Source: Fasciola hepatica
Lineage: Eukaryota > Platyhelminthes > Trematoda > Plagiorchiida > Fasciolidae
DNA: 64,000 nucleotides
Direction: 5' to 3'
Assembly (NCBI GenBank): GCA_948099385.1
Contig: CANUEZ040000071.1
Coordinates: forward strand, 1,674,001 to 1,738,000
Positions 9,866 to 22,500 of the stretch are shown here, piece by piece. The notes below the pieces were generated by a model. The model made no database searches, was not told where the DNA came from, and worked only from the letters and a program-made list of their open reading frames with translations. Made by a program: the position numbers and the translations under genes. Numbering within the stretch: the stretch's first letter is position 1; every line of letters begins with the position of its first letter.

Positions 9866-10470
9866 CCGGTGCAGGCAAAACCCGTATCAGATCTTTCCAC
9901 TTTGATATTTTGGAAGTAGAATGTTCCACATTATAAGACCCGATTGGATTGGATCATCTTAAATGTCATTCTGTTTGACTTCCAGTGACCTCGAAGAAGA
10001 TAGATAATGAAAATTCAATGGATTTCTCTCTCGAAAGACGAGTGTAACGCGTGGTTTGATTCAGCCGGTGTGGGTTCGTACATTTTCACACCCACTGATC
10101 GATTTTATTTCGACAAACAGATAAGTATGATAAATAGATTGTCTTGTAGACGTTTTGGGGTTAAATCCAAGTATGCTCCAGTACAGAAAGTCCAACTCTG
10201 ATAAAGTTTCGTTTAATAAATTTTAACAGAATTAGGCTATATTTAGTGTATGTATTTAAGTATATTTTTCAAAACCATTCGATCGCGTGAAAAGGGGGCG
10301 GGGGACGATCTCATAGGTCTTCCAGAAACTGATTTCTTCACCAGTGATTCTTCAATGCAGGTCAGTCGGGTCAATCAACAAGACCACCGAGGTTGATCGC
10401 ATTTGAGAACAGATAACTTGTGCCTCTAATTCTTGTTATCTTATTCAAAGAAATTCACCAATAGTACCAG
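9866..10470. other. Intergenic, upstream of the spliced gene
   Basis: No repeat or coding block recognised apart from the short G-rich run at 10295-10305. Promoter sequence of the plus-strand gene is expected in its right part. Confidence 0.4.
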
Positions 10471-10478
10471 TTGAAACA

Positions 10479-10486
10479 TATATAAA
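10479..10486 (+). promoter_or_regulatory. TATA box of the MEG-like gene
   Basis: TATATAAA lies 62 bp upstream of the ATG at 10541. That leaves a start site near 10510 and a 5' UTR of about 30 nt. The octamer fits the consensus fully, but AT-rich DNA yields such matches by chance; the weight comes from its position in front of a signal-peptide exon. Confidence 0.5.
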
Positions 10487-10540
10487 CAAAGCTTGCTGCT
10501 GGCAAAGCTTCCAAATAGTTCGAAAGAAAGATTGCTAGCC

Positions 10541-10589
10541 ATGAAAATATTTCTGCTGCTCTGTTCTTTCCTTTCAGTCAATGGAACTA
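10541..10589 (+). CDS. MEG exon 1: signal peptide
   Basis: Encodes M-K-I-F-L-L-L-C-S-F-L-S-V-N-G-T plus the first base of the next codon. It has a basic residue, a hydrophobic core of about ten residues and small or polar residues at a likely cleavage site after V-N-G. It ends at a perfect GTAAGT donor (10590-10595) in phase 1. The frame would stay open into the intron for only a few codons, which supports splicing here. A signal peptide in the first coding exon followed by a phase-1 intron is standard for secreted MEG proteins. Confidence 0.65.
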
Positions 10590-13500
10590 GTAAGTACACG
10601 AACAAAACAACGGAACAATTTTAGTTTTTTGCTGCACGGCATTTTATTGTACTACGTTGTACCGTTAGTATTACAAGAGACAATTCACGGACAAATCATT
10701 TCAAAATACTATTTAGGGTGAATTTTTCTGTGTGTTGCGAACGATCCGAAATGATTTTCTCAGTTGGAACCTAAATATAGCAATCATGCTAATTGCATTT
10801 TTTCTCAAAATTTATTATCATCAGATAAAACAGGGGAGAAAATTGGTGACAAGCAGAGTCTGGAAGATGTCGGTTGCGTTAGCCCATTTTTCAGAATCAA
10901 AGTCGCTTTAGTAGAAATGTATATGTATTTGGTCATATTGTGGATTGGAGGAAAGGTTTATTCACATCGTTCATGGTTCGAAACTGGTACTACATTACGA
11001 CTCGCTTGGTTCTATGGATGAATCCTATGTGCATTCGTTTACCTGTTCCCATTTGACAATATGTGTCAATGGCTGCCTGAATGCATCCGTAATTACCACC
11101 CGCACTATTGTTGGAAAAGCGAAGTCATTTGACATCAGCCTGAGGCGAGTCTGTTTTGCACGGTTGTATCTCACAGTGAGACCGGAAGACATCAAGCAGA
11201 TATCAAGCTTGATTTTGTGGTCTGGTTGCCGGAATTCACGGTTACGGCTCGTCAAATTTTGAGCAAATGAATGAGAATAAATTCTGTTATATCGGTAAAC
11301 CAGACAACCAAACCAAGATGAAAGGACTGTATGGAACTGACCAAAATAATCGTCATCAGTCCTAACGGAACTCGAACCCACACATAGACCTCACCTAATA
11401 CTAACTATTATTCTTCACTATGAAACAAGCACGCATAAAACGTCATAGACTCACTGTACGGGCTAGTGAATAAAGTTCGTTAGGTTGCTGAAGGATAACG
11501 TAATTGCAAAGATGATCAAGGTCACACGTTTTTACAAATTTTTCGTTTTCAGATGACTAGCCACGGTTATCGTTACTTTTTTAATGCATGCTTGCATACA
11601 AATGCATTGCGTCCACTACCCGATGATTTGTACCAAGTAGCCGGAACCCGTGTTGGAGAACCACGTAAAGTTTCAATAGGTCAGGCGTGGTAACAAGCCT
11701 GACTTCCGTGGATTATGGACTATTAGCTAAATGACCGACTGTGGTCGGTGTAAGTAAAATCAGCTAAAATAATCGTTTCTTGCCACCTGTTACCCTGATT
11801 CGTTTGCTAATAAGAAGAGGGGATGGAGACAAAGCTGTGAGATAACCTGGTTTATATAGTTATTCAGAAAATGTAGAACAGCGTCTGAAGTTTCACTTTG
11901 TTTATGTTATTAATAAGAACAATCATGGTTACTGCTTGTTAACTCCGGGATTAGGAGTGACCTTCTGATATCTTATCATACTTACTAATTGACCCGATGG
12001 TGATATGTTTGATTCAACATTGAGTTTTGAACTGGGAAACCTTGGTATTGCAATCAGTAAAGCAAAATTTCGCCTATTATTTAAAGGAGCAAGATATAAC
12101 GGTGAGTTCATTGATAACTGATTAGGACAATTACGCAGTGTGCCCCATTTGAGATGGAACTTATTACAACTTAGTAAGCGTATTAGCACTCTCTGAAAAG
12201 CATAACCTACTCACAGAAACAATTCCGATCACAACGGTCATCCTGCAGCCATTTTCCCTGTTTATTCAGGTGTCAGACCTGTAAATAATAGGGTAATTAT
12301 TTTGTGGTATGGAAGAGATCAAAATGATGAGCATATTGTTGATGAGGAACAGCAAAGAGACAATTCACTGTGTTATTTTTGACTACCTTCGGTCATGAGC
12401 ATTCGGGAGAACTGTGCGCGCAATTTAACTTGTTTATTACGAGGGTAGTTGATCAGATCAGCAACACTAATTGAGGAACCATGTCGCTTTTTCATCGCGT
12501 CACAATACAACCTGAAAATTGTTTTAAAAAAGACAAAGAAAAATAGCCAGAGAAGAAAAACGTTAGAGTTCAAGAAGATTCTGGCCATCCGCGTCAGCCA
12601 AATTCGTGATACCTTCAATAACTCCAAGAGAAAAAAGAAGCTTTCGTTGTCCCTAGATGGGACACGATTTACTGGGAAAACCTTTCGTATGACTGTTCTG
12701 CTAGGATCAAAAGAGTTTTGTCTGACTAAAATCGAGCAAAATGGGAGAGATAGATGCAAATCCTGAGCACATCAATTTGCTCGATGAAACGTGACAACAA
12801 ACCCTCGTAAACCCACCTTCTGCTTCATTTATCCTTTTTTGTCTTACTGATGAAGAATTGTTCAGGGATGTTCAGGAATGACAACTCCAGTGATCCGTGT
12901 GGTCAAGTAAAGCTGGGACAGTTAACCTACGACAAAAATCCCCAGTGAAAGAAAACGTATATGGGGCAACCACTATCAGGTATAAACCAAATTGTCTATC
13001 ATAAACTGACTGGCACAAGGAGTTAGATAGCATGAATAGATTTGGTGTAATGCAATTGATAACAATTCACTGTGGACAATTCAGGTTTCTGTCAAATCAA
13101 CTCGATCACCGACTGACACGACCACTTGGAGCTTTCAATATTGACTTTTTAAAATCGGAGCGGCAGTGTAAGAGCCATTGCCGAACGTGACCATCCATCA
13201 AAGCCGATTATTGAATGAGGGAAAATTGATCCATTCGAACAGGTTCAACTTGTTTGGACTGGTCCACTTCATAAAGAAAAGGTCATTTTGACACAGTTCT
13301 GCGATCTGCATTTTCATCCCCGTCCATTAGGCAAGTAAACATTCCCGTCATGAATGAAAGCCAAACAAACTATTGCCTCAAAATACCAAGCTCATGAGAC
13401 TGACTAAAAATTTAGACTCGTTTTCCTGCTAATCCAAACACACGTAATTAGCGACGATGTCGTGCTCACTAAGAAATGACGCTGGTCCTCTACTTATCTC

Positions 13501-16500
13501 CATAGCCTTTTATACCTACTAAGTGGTGATATTCGTTTGACCATTTTGGTTTCATCGATATTTTTGGGATCGCAGACGGAGGATCTCTGTATATTGTTTG
13601 GTGAAACATGATGTGGATGCGACTGATGTCCTTGAGAAAAGCATCCCTGATTTTCACCCAACATCAGTGTGAACTGTTATAAATCAACTGCGCTGCTAAC
13701 CGAGACTAGGACTGTCCAAAATTAAGGTGATAATTAGAGTTCATGTCAGCTGTGGGAGACAGTTTGTTTTGAAAATATGTGATCTCCAGCAATTTGCTGA
13801 CCAAATTATGCATGAAAATGCTTCTTATCAGACTTGACAGACTTTATTTATGGTAAATAAAAGTTCTTGATGAGTTCACACGAGCAAAGAGCGAAAGGTT
13901 TCTAAACAACTCGGAAACTGTAATACCGCATCCTAAAGATCGATTGAACTAGTAATTTGTTGGAACCCAACATTTTTGCAATGCTTGTTTCCCCCACAAT
14001 GAGAAGGTGTTATTCAGTAAGATGAATGCTGAATATCCACAATCAGGGGTACATAAAACATCTTCTCGTCTTGTCTAGTTTTGTCACATAATTGATTTCA
14101 GAGCTGTGATGATTTTGTCAGCATCGGGTGAAGTAGAACTGCTGCTTGTTTGCTCAACCGATAAGTAAATAGTATGCTTTCAAAACAGAATTGGAGGAGT
14201 ATATTGGCTGAAATCGAGGGTGAATTTCCTGCTTTTCATCTGATAATTTTGATGAGTTCAACTTGGGTGATCAGGGTGACAATGGTCACCTGGAGACCTA
14301 AAATATTCGGGATTGTAAGCCACGGTCAAAAATTGGGATTGAATTTTAACTTACTTCCACATACCCAATGCTATGTTCAGGCGAAACCAGAAAAAAAACC
14401 ACTTGTCATTATCACATTTTTTGTACTCTGAGCTGATTTAGTGATCCTTATAAAGTAGGTTGCTGAGTTCATAGCATTTTGTGATAGTACGTTGATAAAT
14501 CTTAACCACCGTGCAAAAACCTCCACGGAGTCCAACTCATAAATTGGGCTCCCACGTGTTAATTTGAGTGTTGGCTATTCTAATTTTTTCATATGGGGTG
14601 TTCAGACACACAATTCAGTGTGCAGAGCTCAAAGGCATTTGTTGTCAAGGAAGTTGGTAGACAAGAAGGGAGAAATCAAAAAGCCCATACAATTGTCTAG
14701 TCAAAATTCCCACTGTTAGGAAGCAGGTGTTCATGAGAACGCGCAGAAGATTGTTGATAAAATGTAGGAAGTAGAAATACACAATCAGGACTCATCACCA
14801 GATCAGCAGCAGCTTAGAAAACGCGTGCCTGGATCTATTGAAGAGATCACCGGTCTACCGGTTTTTAGTTTCAATGATGTCCATAGCAACTCATACATGT
14901 CACTCACAACCTGAATATTAGATCTCTGTCAGCCACTTAGCAACATAATATGGAATGATGACTGATGGAATTTGTTAGACAACCAGCTATGTTTTACATG
15001 ACCGTTTTCCAGAAATATCATTGACCAGTCGACCACTTCTTTTCTCCAGATACATTTTTACCCAATGTTTCAACTGGTGTATGCTTGGTATGATCAGCTT
15101 AGTTCCGCCTTTCTATATATAATTCGGCTAAAAGAAGTTCTGTATTGGTACGTATCACAATTTCCAGAGTTCTTGTTTTCCCAATACACCCGCATGCAGC
15201 ATTTCTGGAAGGTAAGGTATTTGAAAATTATCTGAAATTTTCGAGATAAGAAATCGGGATGATGTTAAATATATCTTTCACCGGCTACACGGAAATTCGA
15301 ATAAGAAATGACAACGGGAAGTTTTTGATTCGACATCTATTTATAGAGATTCAGAAAATGAAAACTATATATTGTACGAGTTCTACCTTTGTGCAAAATT
15401 GGTGGTTTACGTGAAATGAGGCCGAATTCTCGCCCCTACAATGCACTTTATATTCGCTAGCCACACGGGGTCACGAGAGAACCGTCACAGGAAAACACAG
15501 TATGGATAGATTGAATACGTCATTTCTTATTGGAGTTTTTAATTTTCCAGTTACTATCTTGATAGTTGCCCAGAAAATGCATCTTCGAGAGAGGTTCAAG
15601 TAGAATTAGACTTTTTATTCACACGAATGAGTTTACTGTTGGAGAGTAAAACAAATGGTTTGCAGCTAGGGGTACACTAGGTAATGGGGTCACTTTAGTA
15701 TCTCTTTCATTAGATTGGGTGATAAATCAGTACCATTGTCTGCGCAGAGAGAGAGCCAACTCATTTCCTGAGGTGTATGGAAGAAAATGCATAAACGTTT
15801 TGACAGTTTAACCCAATCCCGGTTGCATTTTGTAAAATTATGCTTTTTATCTCCATTTGTCCCGCAATATACAGCGGCAAATCGGGGCAAGTTTTCAATT
15901 GATGATGCACACGCCCACTTGGAATTAGATGGCAAATTTGTTCCACAAACAACAGCTTCAATTGTACAAAATGTTTCCGTTCACTGTATGCATACATGGC
16001 TGTTTAACGTGTTTTTATGAAGACGTATTACTTGATTTTTATTCAGCAGAGATTTTCAAAACTCACTAACAACAACTCATTTGAAAAATAAGTGAAACAT
16101 GCTTCATTATTCATGGTATTTCATAAGCTGAGTAATTTGGGATTGCAAGTTTTTAGTGCTGTTTAAGAATCGTCGACTACATCTGAGACCGTCCATATTG
16201 ATAGACTTTACGATAGTTTTCATAAATGAACACTTCGATTAGCCTGAATTCAGCCTAATGTACCCAAATTAAAAATGACAAGCAATGATACACGAGCATA
16301 TACTACATAATAAATAAGTTTCAAGCCTTGCAATCTTCAGCAATACTGCAAGTGTCCAATGGATTCCCATTCCCCTAATCATAATAGTGTTGCTGCTGCT
16401 GATGTGACTAATTTGTGAAAGTACAATAAAGGTTACTCTATTTTAGGTAGAATATCTACTCGAAGTTGGGCCCAGAATATGACAGAGGTGCTTGGAAAAC

Positions 16501-19500
16501 ACCGATCAGAAAAGGCGATTCGTTTTCCGAGTGTTCTCCAGTTATCAAAAGAGCCACTGAGCAAATAATCTTCAGTTTCGTCACCAAAAAAAGCCATCCC
16601 CTAAACCATGTGCAGTGTAAATATTGATACAACTTCTACATTGGGAACACTCACGTGTGAGCAATCTGACCTCAGAACAATCGGACGGATAGTTGTTTCG
16701 TGGAAGAATATCTATCTTACTCATGAGATACGAAAAACGGAAGTTCCGATATGAACAACAGAAAGAAGATTAACCTAGCGAAAATCGATATAATCTAGAC
16801 CCAAACATTTCGTTGAACGAAGCTTATGTCCGTCAAGAAGGGCATGGATGGAGGTGGGTGATAACAGTCTCTGAAGATGGGTTCGTGTGCTTTCCGAACA
16901 GGTAGAGCATAGGTAACTTTTAATTCTGTGAGGTTTCACACAAGTGAATACTGTTTAGGACAAATGCGTGAACCCAAAACCGGTGGATAACCGAAGCACG
17001 AGATTCCGAGGAACAGATCAGAATTGCCCAAAGAGGGAAGGAGCACTCCTTGGAATGGAAAGCTGAAATTATATAACCATAGATCACATACTTCGTTACA
17101 ACCACATAGTAATAATGACCACGTTTGGCTGCGTGCAATTTGAATATTTTGATTTATTTATCTGCTGATTACCTTATATCGAATGGATCATGATGAACGC
17201 AGGACTGGCAAACAGAATTCTTTGTCTCTGATGACGTGTTGACCAAGTGAAATTTCTAGCATAATCACAAGAACAAATGGAAAGACTAACGTACCGAAAG
17301 CATATAAAGTTATTTGTAAATCAAAAGGAACTGTGTGTATTCTCTTAATTGGTGTTCATTTAGGTGGCCGATTACTCATACGGTCATTTGTGCACGTGAA
17401 CCGTCTGGACGATTAGCAAAATGGTGTATAATTACGTGGAAGTTGAAGTCTGAGGCTGAAAATCCTTGGTAAAGCTCGCATCAGAGGTAAACTTCTTTGA
17501 CAGTAGCTGTGAACCGTGGTACCTGTGTGAACACTACAAAGTGATATTAGTCATTTGGATCTAATGACACAGAAACTACACACATGAAGAAAGGAGTGCA
17601 GTTGATTTCTGTGATCCCTGTGTCCACTGACGCTAGCTTGGTACACCACATGAAAGGAGCACGCATCTCAGTTATTTGGGCCGTGATTCAAACTCCAGAA
17701 CATTCACGGGTTATTTCTTACTTCAATGATAAAATACTGCGTCCATTCATTAGAGGTTCTCCTTCAACACCATAGTGCTCAAAATGCTCTCAAACCCACC
17801 CTGATTTCACATGAGAACCTGTGAACCAAGCCGCGTAAAGTGACCAAACTTGACAAGCTGGTGTGTCAACCGACTACCACACCGAAAGCACACAAACATT
17901 TGGCATATTTAACAGGTAAACCGACTAGACTGGAAAATGTGCCTCAGAAGGACCAGAAAGCCATTTGACACATTTCTTGGGAAAGAGCAAAAAACACCGA
18001 AACTGGTGAGCAAAAGCAACGTCCTTTGTCGTTATTGACTCATTCCATTTGCTCGGGGATGTGTTACCGAATAGTTTTCATGTCACGCACGAACGTGAAC
18101 GGATTTCACTGAATCTACACATTCTGGTTTTTACCAGGAACCTCACATTTTTTTGAGAAGTAGAATGGTGCGCTGTTCAAGACTGTTTTACAACACAATA
18201 ATCTGAAGTAAACTACCAGGTATGAGTACTTGCCAGATTTAAAAGAGTATCTTTAGATCAAAAATAAGAATTCACAGCTTTTTGAAGGAGTTTGATCACT
18301 ATGTGACTGAGGAGAAAAGTGAAATTCAAGTTCAGATTTTAACCTAATTTAAGCATTTGGCGTTCAGAACAACTCTTACAGCCTGCACTATATCTGCGGT
18401 ACAGAAAGATGAAACCACTACCTTGGATGACTGATCACATTTTGAAAAAAACATTATTGACCGTAATCTGGGTTGCAAGGTGAACATCTACGACTGAACT
18501 CTTTCTGGATTTACAAAAAAATGAGCATATTTTTGGTTTTAAATAATCTCCGGATAGTTTTATGATTCGGTGAATAAGAACACAGCATCACTTCTATAAA
18601 TTAGTCGCCTTTTACAAAAATAACCGATGCGGTAACAAGTCTGCTAATTGAAAATTAAACAACATCATAATGGAATTTGTTCACAGTTTGAAGCCCTAAC
18701 TGATGAGGTTGTTCATTTTTTTGGATAAAATAACGGTACCACAAAAACGCATATTGCATCCTTGCAGAAATAATAAAAGTTGAACGCATAGGTGAGACTC
18801 TGCATCACAGCATGTATTTATACTTTCCACTCATTTTCAGTGATCATCTCTGCCGTCGTCACAACGCTGCCACACATTTTTCCCCGATTATGTCCAATGA
18901 GCGGAATTTGTATTCCATCCCGAGTTATGCTTCATGAATCGTATTTTAGCAGTCGGTCACTCACAAGACTAACTGGGCAAAGTTCCACGGTTTCCAGAAT
19001 GGACAACATTGAGTTTAATTGGATCTTGCGCACACTGATTTCAAATTTCAATGATTGGTTTTCAAATTTGGACATTGTGAATGCTGATTGACATTGATCT
19101 TTGGTTACAGTTCGTTTGCTTACATTATAGTACCGATGCTTCTAGCTACCCCATTTTATTGTTCTTTGCTAAACGGAACAGTTCAAAAAACAGGGTTTTG
19201 TTCTTTTGCACCAAATTGTGACCGTCTTATTCTGTCGTGAAAAGCATACCGTGCAGTGTGAGATGGTCAACAAAACACGAATATTAACTAAGTTTAATTT
19301 AGGAACAATGACGGGAATGATTAGAGGGCCATATTACTTGGAGCAATTAGCAGAATCAGATTTAGAGGAAAATCACAAAAAAGCTAAAGTGGTTTCAGGC
19401 CAAAATGTCCCAAGCTGAGTGGTGCTCAATTCGAATATCAGAAAATGATTTGTGTCCGACTATGACGTAAAAATACCGTGACAAAAACACAGTCTATCTG

Positions 19501-22500
19501 GTCTGAAGCAATCTGTTTTCATTGAGGGACGTATCTGGTAGATAACTGATAATGCTATTGCCATCTACCATCAGTCAGACAGAAATGAAACCAATCGGAA
19601 CTTACTTAGTTTTACGCGGCCAGCTTTTGCGAGGCGAACAGCCGGCTTCATGGATGTCCTGAAAAGTATCTGCTCATGAGCAGTGCGTGTAGGGGAACTC
19701 CTCATACAGATTCTCGAGGATTAGGTACGAAGTAGAGTTCCCAAAGTTAACCAGATTTTTGTTCGAGGCAGCAAATCTGACACGTGACCAATCACGTTTT
19801 ATCCTTCAAACAACAGGAGAATTATGTTTTGTGTATCAGTGAACATAAGATCTGTTTAATCATCTTTCTGATGATGGTCTGCCAGTCACGGATCCCGAAA
19901 TCGTCCCAGGATAGCTGAATGTGACAATGGCCTCACTTAATGTCAGGCCACATTCTCGCAGTTCATGCTGCTGTCTATGGGCTTCTGTGGCTTTTAGGTA
20001 GAGATTTCTCAGCCACGCAAAGATCCCACCTCACCCTCTAACAAAGCTAACTTGCAAGTATCTGGCTATTCTTCCTCGGCCTGTCCGATATGGGTGACCT
20101 TGAAGAAGCACTTCGCGCTCCAATCAGCATTGCCCTCGGGGTCACCGTAGCACGCAAACCCAATCACCACGGTAAGGTAGCCATGTCGGAACCACTCAAG
20201 TACGATTCTTCCTATCTTTGAAAATACGGTTCTACTTTGCTAGTAATTTCAAGTGACTGTGAAGTACATAAATATCTTTTTCAAGTACTCGCCTAACTAG
20301 CATTTTATCTCCGTCTTTAAGGAAGTACAACACAAAACACACGCATGAGGTTTTTTACTAAAGAAAAAACGGAAGTTGCTAGATGGATGAAATGTTTTTC
20401 CTGTGTTAGAAATAGTACCAGTTATCATATTCCAACTATTGGTTTTAGTTACGGAATATATGGACCAAAGTAAGTAACCCACCGTTTCCCTCGCGCGTCT
20501 CCTTCACCGGCTGATTTGAAGTATTTCGACTGCGGTGGGCATCCATTTTGTCCTAAAGTCTTCCACAGTGTTTTGCTCAAAAAGCAGTTCCAGGGAAGAG
20601 ACAGTTACTCAACACAGTTTATGCTGGTAATCTGACCATTAGATGCTGCCGTCCTGCAACCTGTGCGTATCATTTTTACATTACGCCACTACATCCAACT
20701 GACATGTTTACATTCTATTTGGTAGAACCTGTGTCTGTACTAAGTTAGGGCGATGGTGGTTTTCAGCATTTGATACGCAAACAAATGCGGTTTCGCCTTC
20801 ATGCTTCGTGTTGCTTATTGCGGATGCAACCTGATAGTGTTCATGCAAGCAATATATTACTGAATCTGGGTGACGGGGGAAAAATTCCCCCGAAGGTACA
20901 CGATCGGTTTCTCAGCTGTCGCTGCTGATCAGGTATGTGTACGCGGCACTCTCCTGTCCAATCACTTCGATGCGTGAACACTTCAAATTAGGTTCACCAA
21001 CTTTTTCTCCTTTGAGTCATAAAGGATGTCCTTGACTAACCGATAAAATCACCTACAAAGAATACCCTAATCATTCTAAAAATCGACTCTTCGTCCACGC
21101 ACGTTCCTCGTCATTCTAATGAGATTAAGGTGATAATGCTGTTTAAAGTTTTTAACTTGCATTCGATAAAAATCAACAACAAATTTTTGGGGCTCTTGTA
21201 GGTGAAGAGCATGGGGCCGTGAGAGCGTCAAAAATCACACCACACTGTTTAATTTTCTAGGGCAGTATAATGAGAGCAGACTGAGTCTTTATTGAACTCG
21301 ATTTACAGTAAATTAAACTAGATAGATTGTGTATGTATATATATTTTGGGTCTGTATTTTCAGGGGATTTGAGGGACACTGAAGAAAAAGTTATAGCGAA
21401 CAGAACTTCACCTCGAACGGTTGACTGCTTTGGTCCTCGTCAATATTTTTTGTCTTAGGTGTAGATTGCTTCCATGCTTGGGTTCAGTTGTTGTCGCGAC
21501 TAAATGTGTTCTCCGTTTAGATCGATTTGTTTACTTCATGAATTCGTCTCCATGATGAGAACGTTTGGAAACAGTTATCCCACAAGGAATCAGCCAGTTC
21601 ACTCAAGAAGAAACGAAAAGCTGAATCAATAAGGCATGAGCTGGAGAACAGACTAGGAACCAAACGATCCGGAGTGATGAAGGGGTGTGCTAGAAAAGGA
21701 ACTGCTGTGTTATAACTACGGAATTGATAATAATGGCTTTAGTACATAATGTAGCTTAGGTGCATTTTTAATGTAAGCCACACTGAAGCTATTCCATCAC
21801 CCTGTGGTGGGTTAAGCACCTCTGAATGGAAAGCAAACTGAAGCTATCTTTCGAACGGGCTCAATTATGGCTTTTTTAATAGATTTACATCTCATCCAGT
21901 GCACGATGGTATCAGTCAAACAATTCAGTGCTAATGTCCCGCAAAGAATCGTTTCTAAGCTATAGTATTGAAATGTGAATCAGCCAAGAAAGTTTTTGAA
22001 ATGAAGGTAAGTAGGACAACGGCACGGATAAATGGCCCATTCTATTATAGTCCGAAAGGTGAATAGAGTGGTATCAAAACTATCTTCGTAGTACTGAACA
22101 ATATGAGACGTTATTTACCTGTATCCAAGAAAAACGTCCTATGAACATATTCACGTTTGGTTGCATTCGACTTCGCATTGTTGTCAGATTTCACACGTGA
22201 ATGAAGCACCAAACATTTGACAAAATGTTTGCTTCTACCATTCATATTCTCTAAAAGGAGCCGGCAATGACAAAAATATGAAGAAAAGTCTGTCCCTGTG
22301 CTGGTTAAACATAATGGTGAAAGTTTATCAGAAAATAAAATCCATATTACGAGTCGTACTCTAGTAAAGATTGTTCTGTCCGTGAGTGTTGTTCTACGAT
22401 ATAACCAAGGTACAAAATCACATGTGGTTGGTGGCCAGCCCACACACCACCGGCCTTTATATCATAAAATTTGTTGATACTTGTGATACTGATAGTTCTT

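Larger units (their letters stand above)
10590..15199. other. Intron 1 of the MEG-like gene
   Basis: No retroelement domain recognised. Complementary open frames at 12373-12766 face each other and look like chance. Two weak in-phase exon candidates (10825 and 15050) are listed separately. A good acceptor at 12269 lacks a donor in phase. Confidence 0.4.

Noticed and set aside
12373..12766. Open frames of 105 and 128 codons facing each other
   Set aside because: Low-complexity Lys/Phe composition from AT-rich DNA on both strands; no splice or promoter context.
13599..13611. Acceptor at 13598 with possible exon
   Set aside because: 13 nt to a GTATAT donor; breaks the frame.
18841..18909. 69-nt phase-1 exon after an excellent acceptor
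   Set aside because: Donor GTATTC is weak and the length exceeds the micro-exon range.
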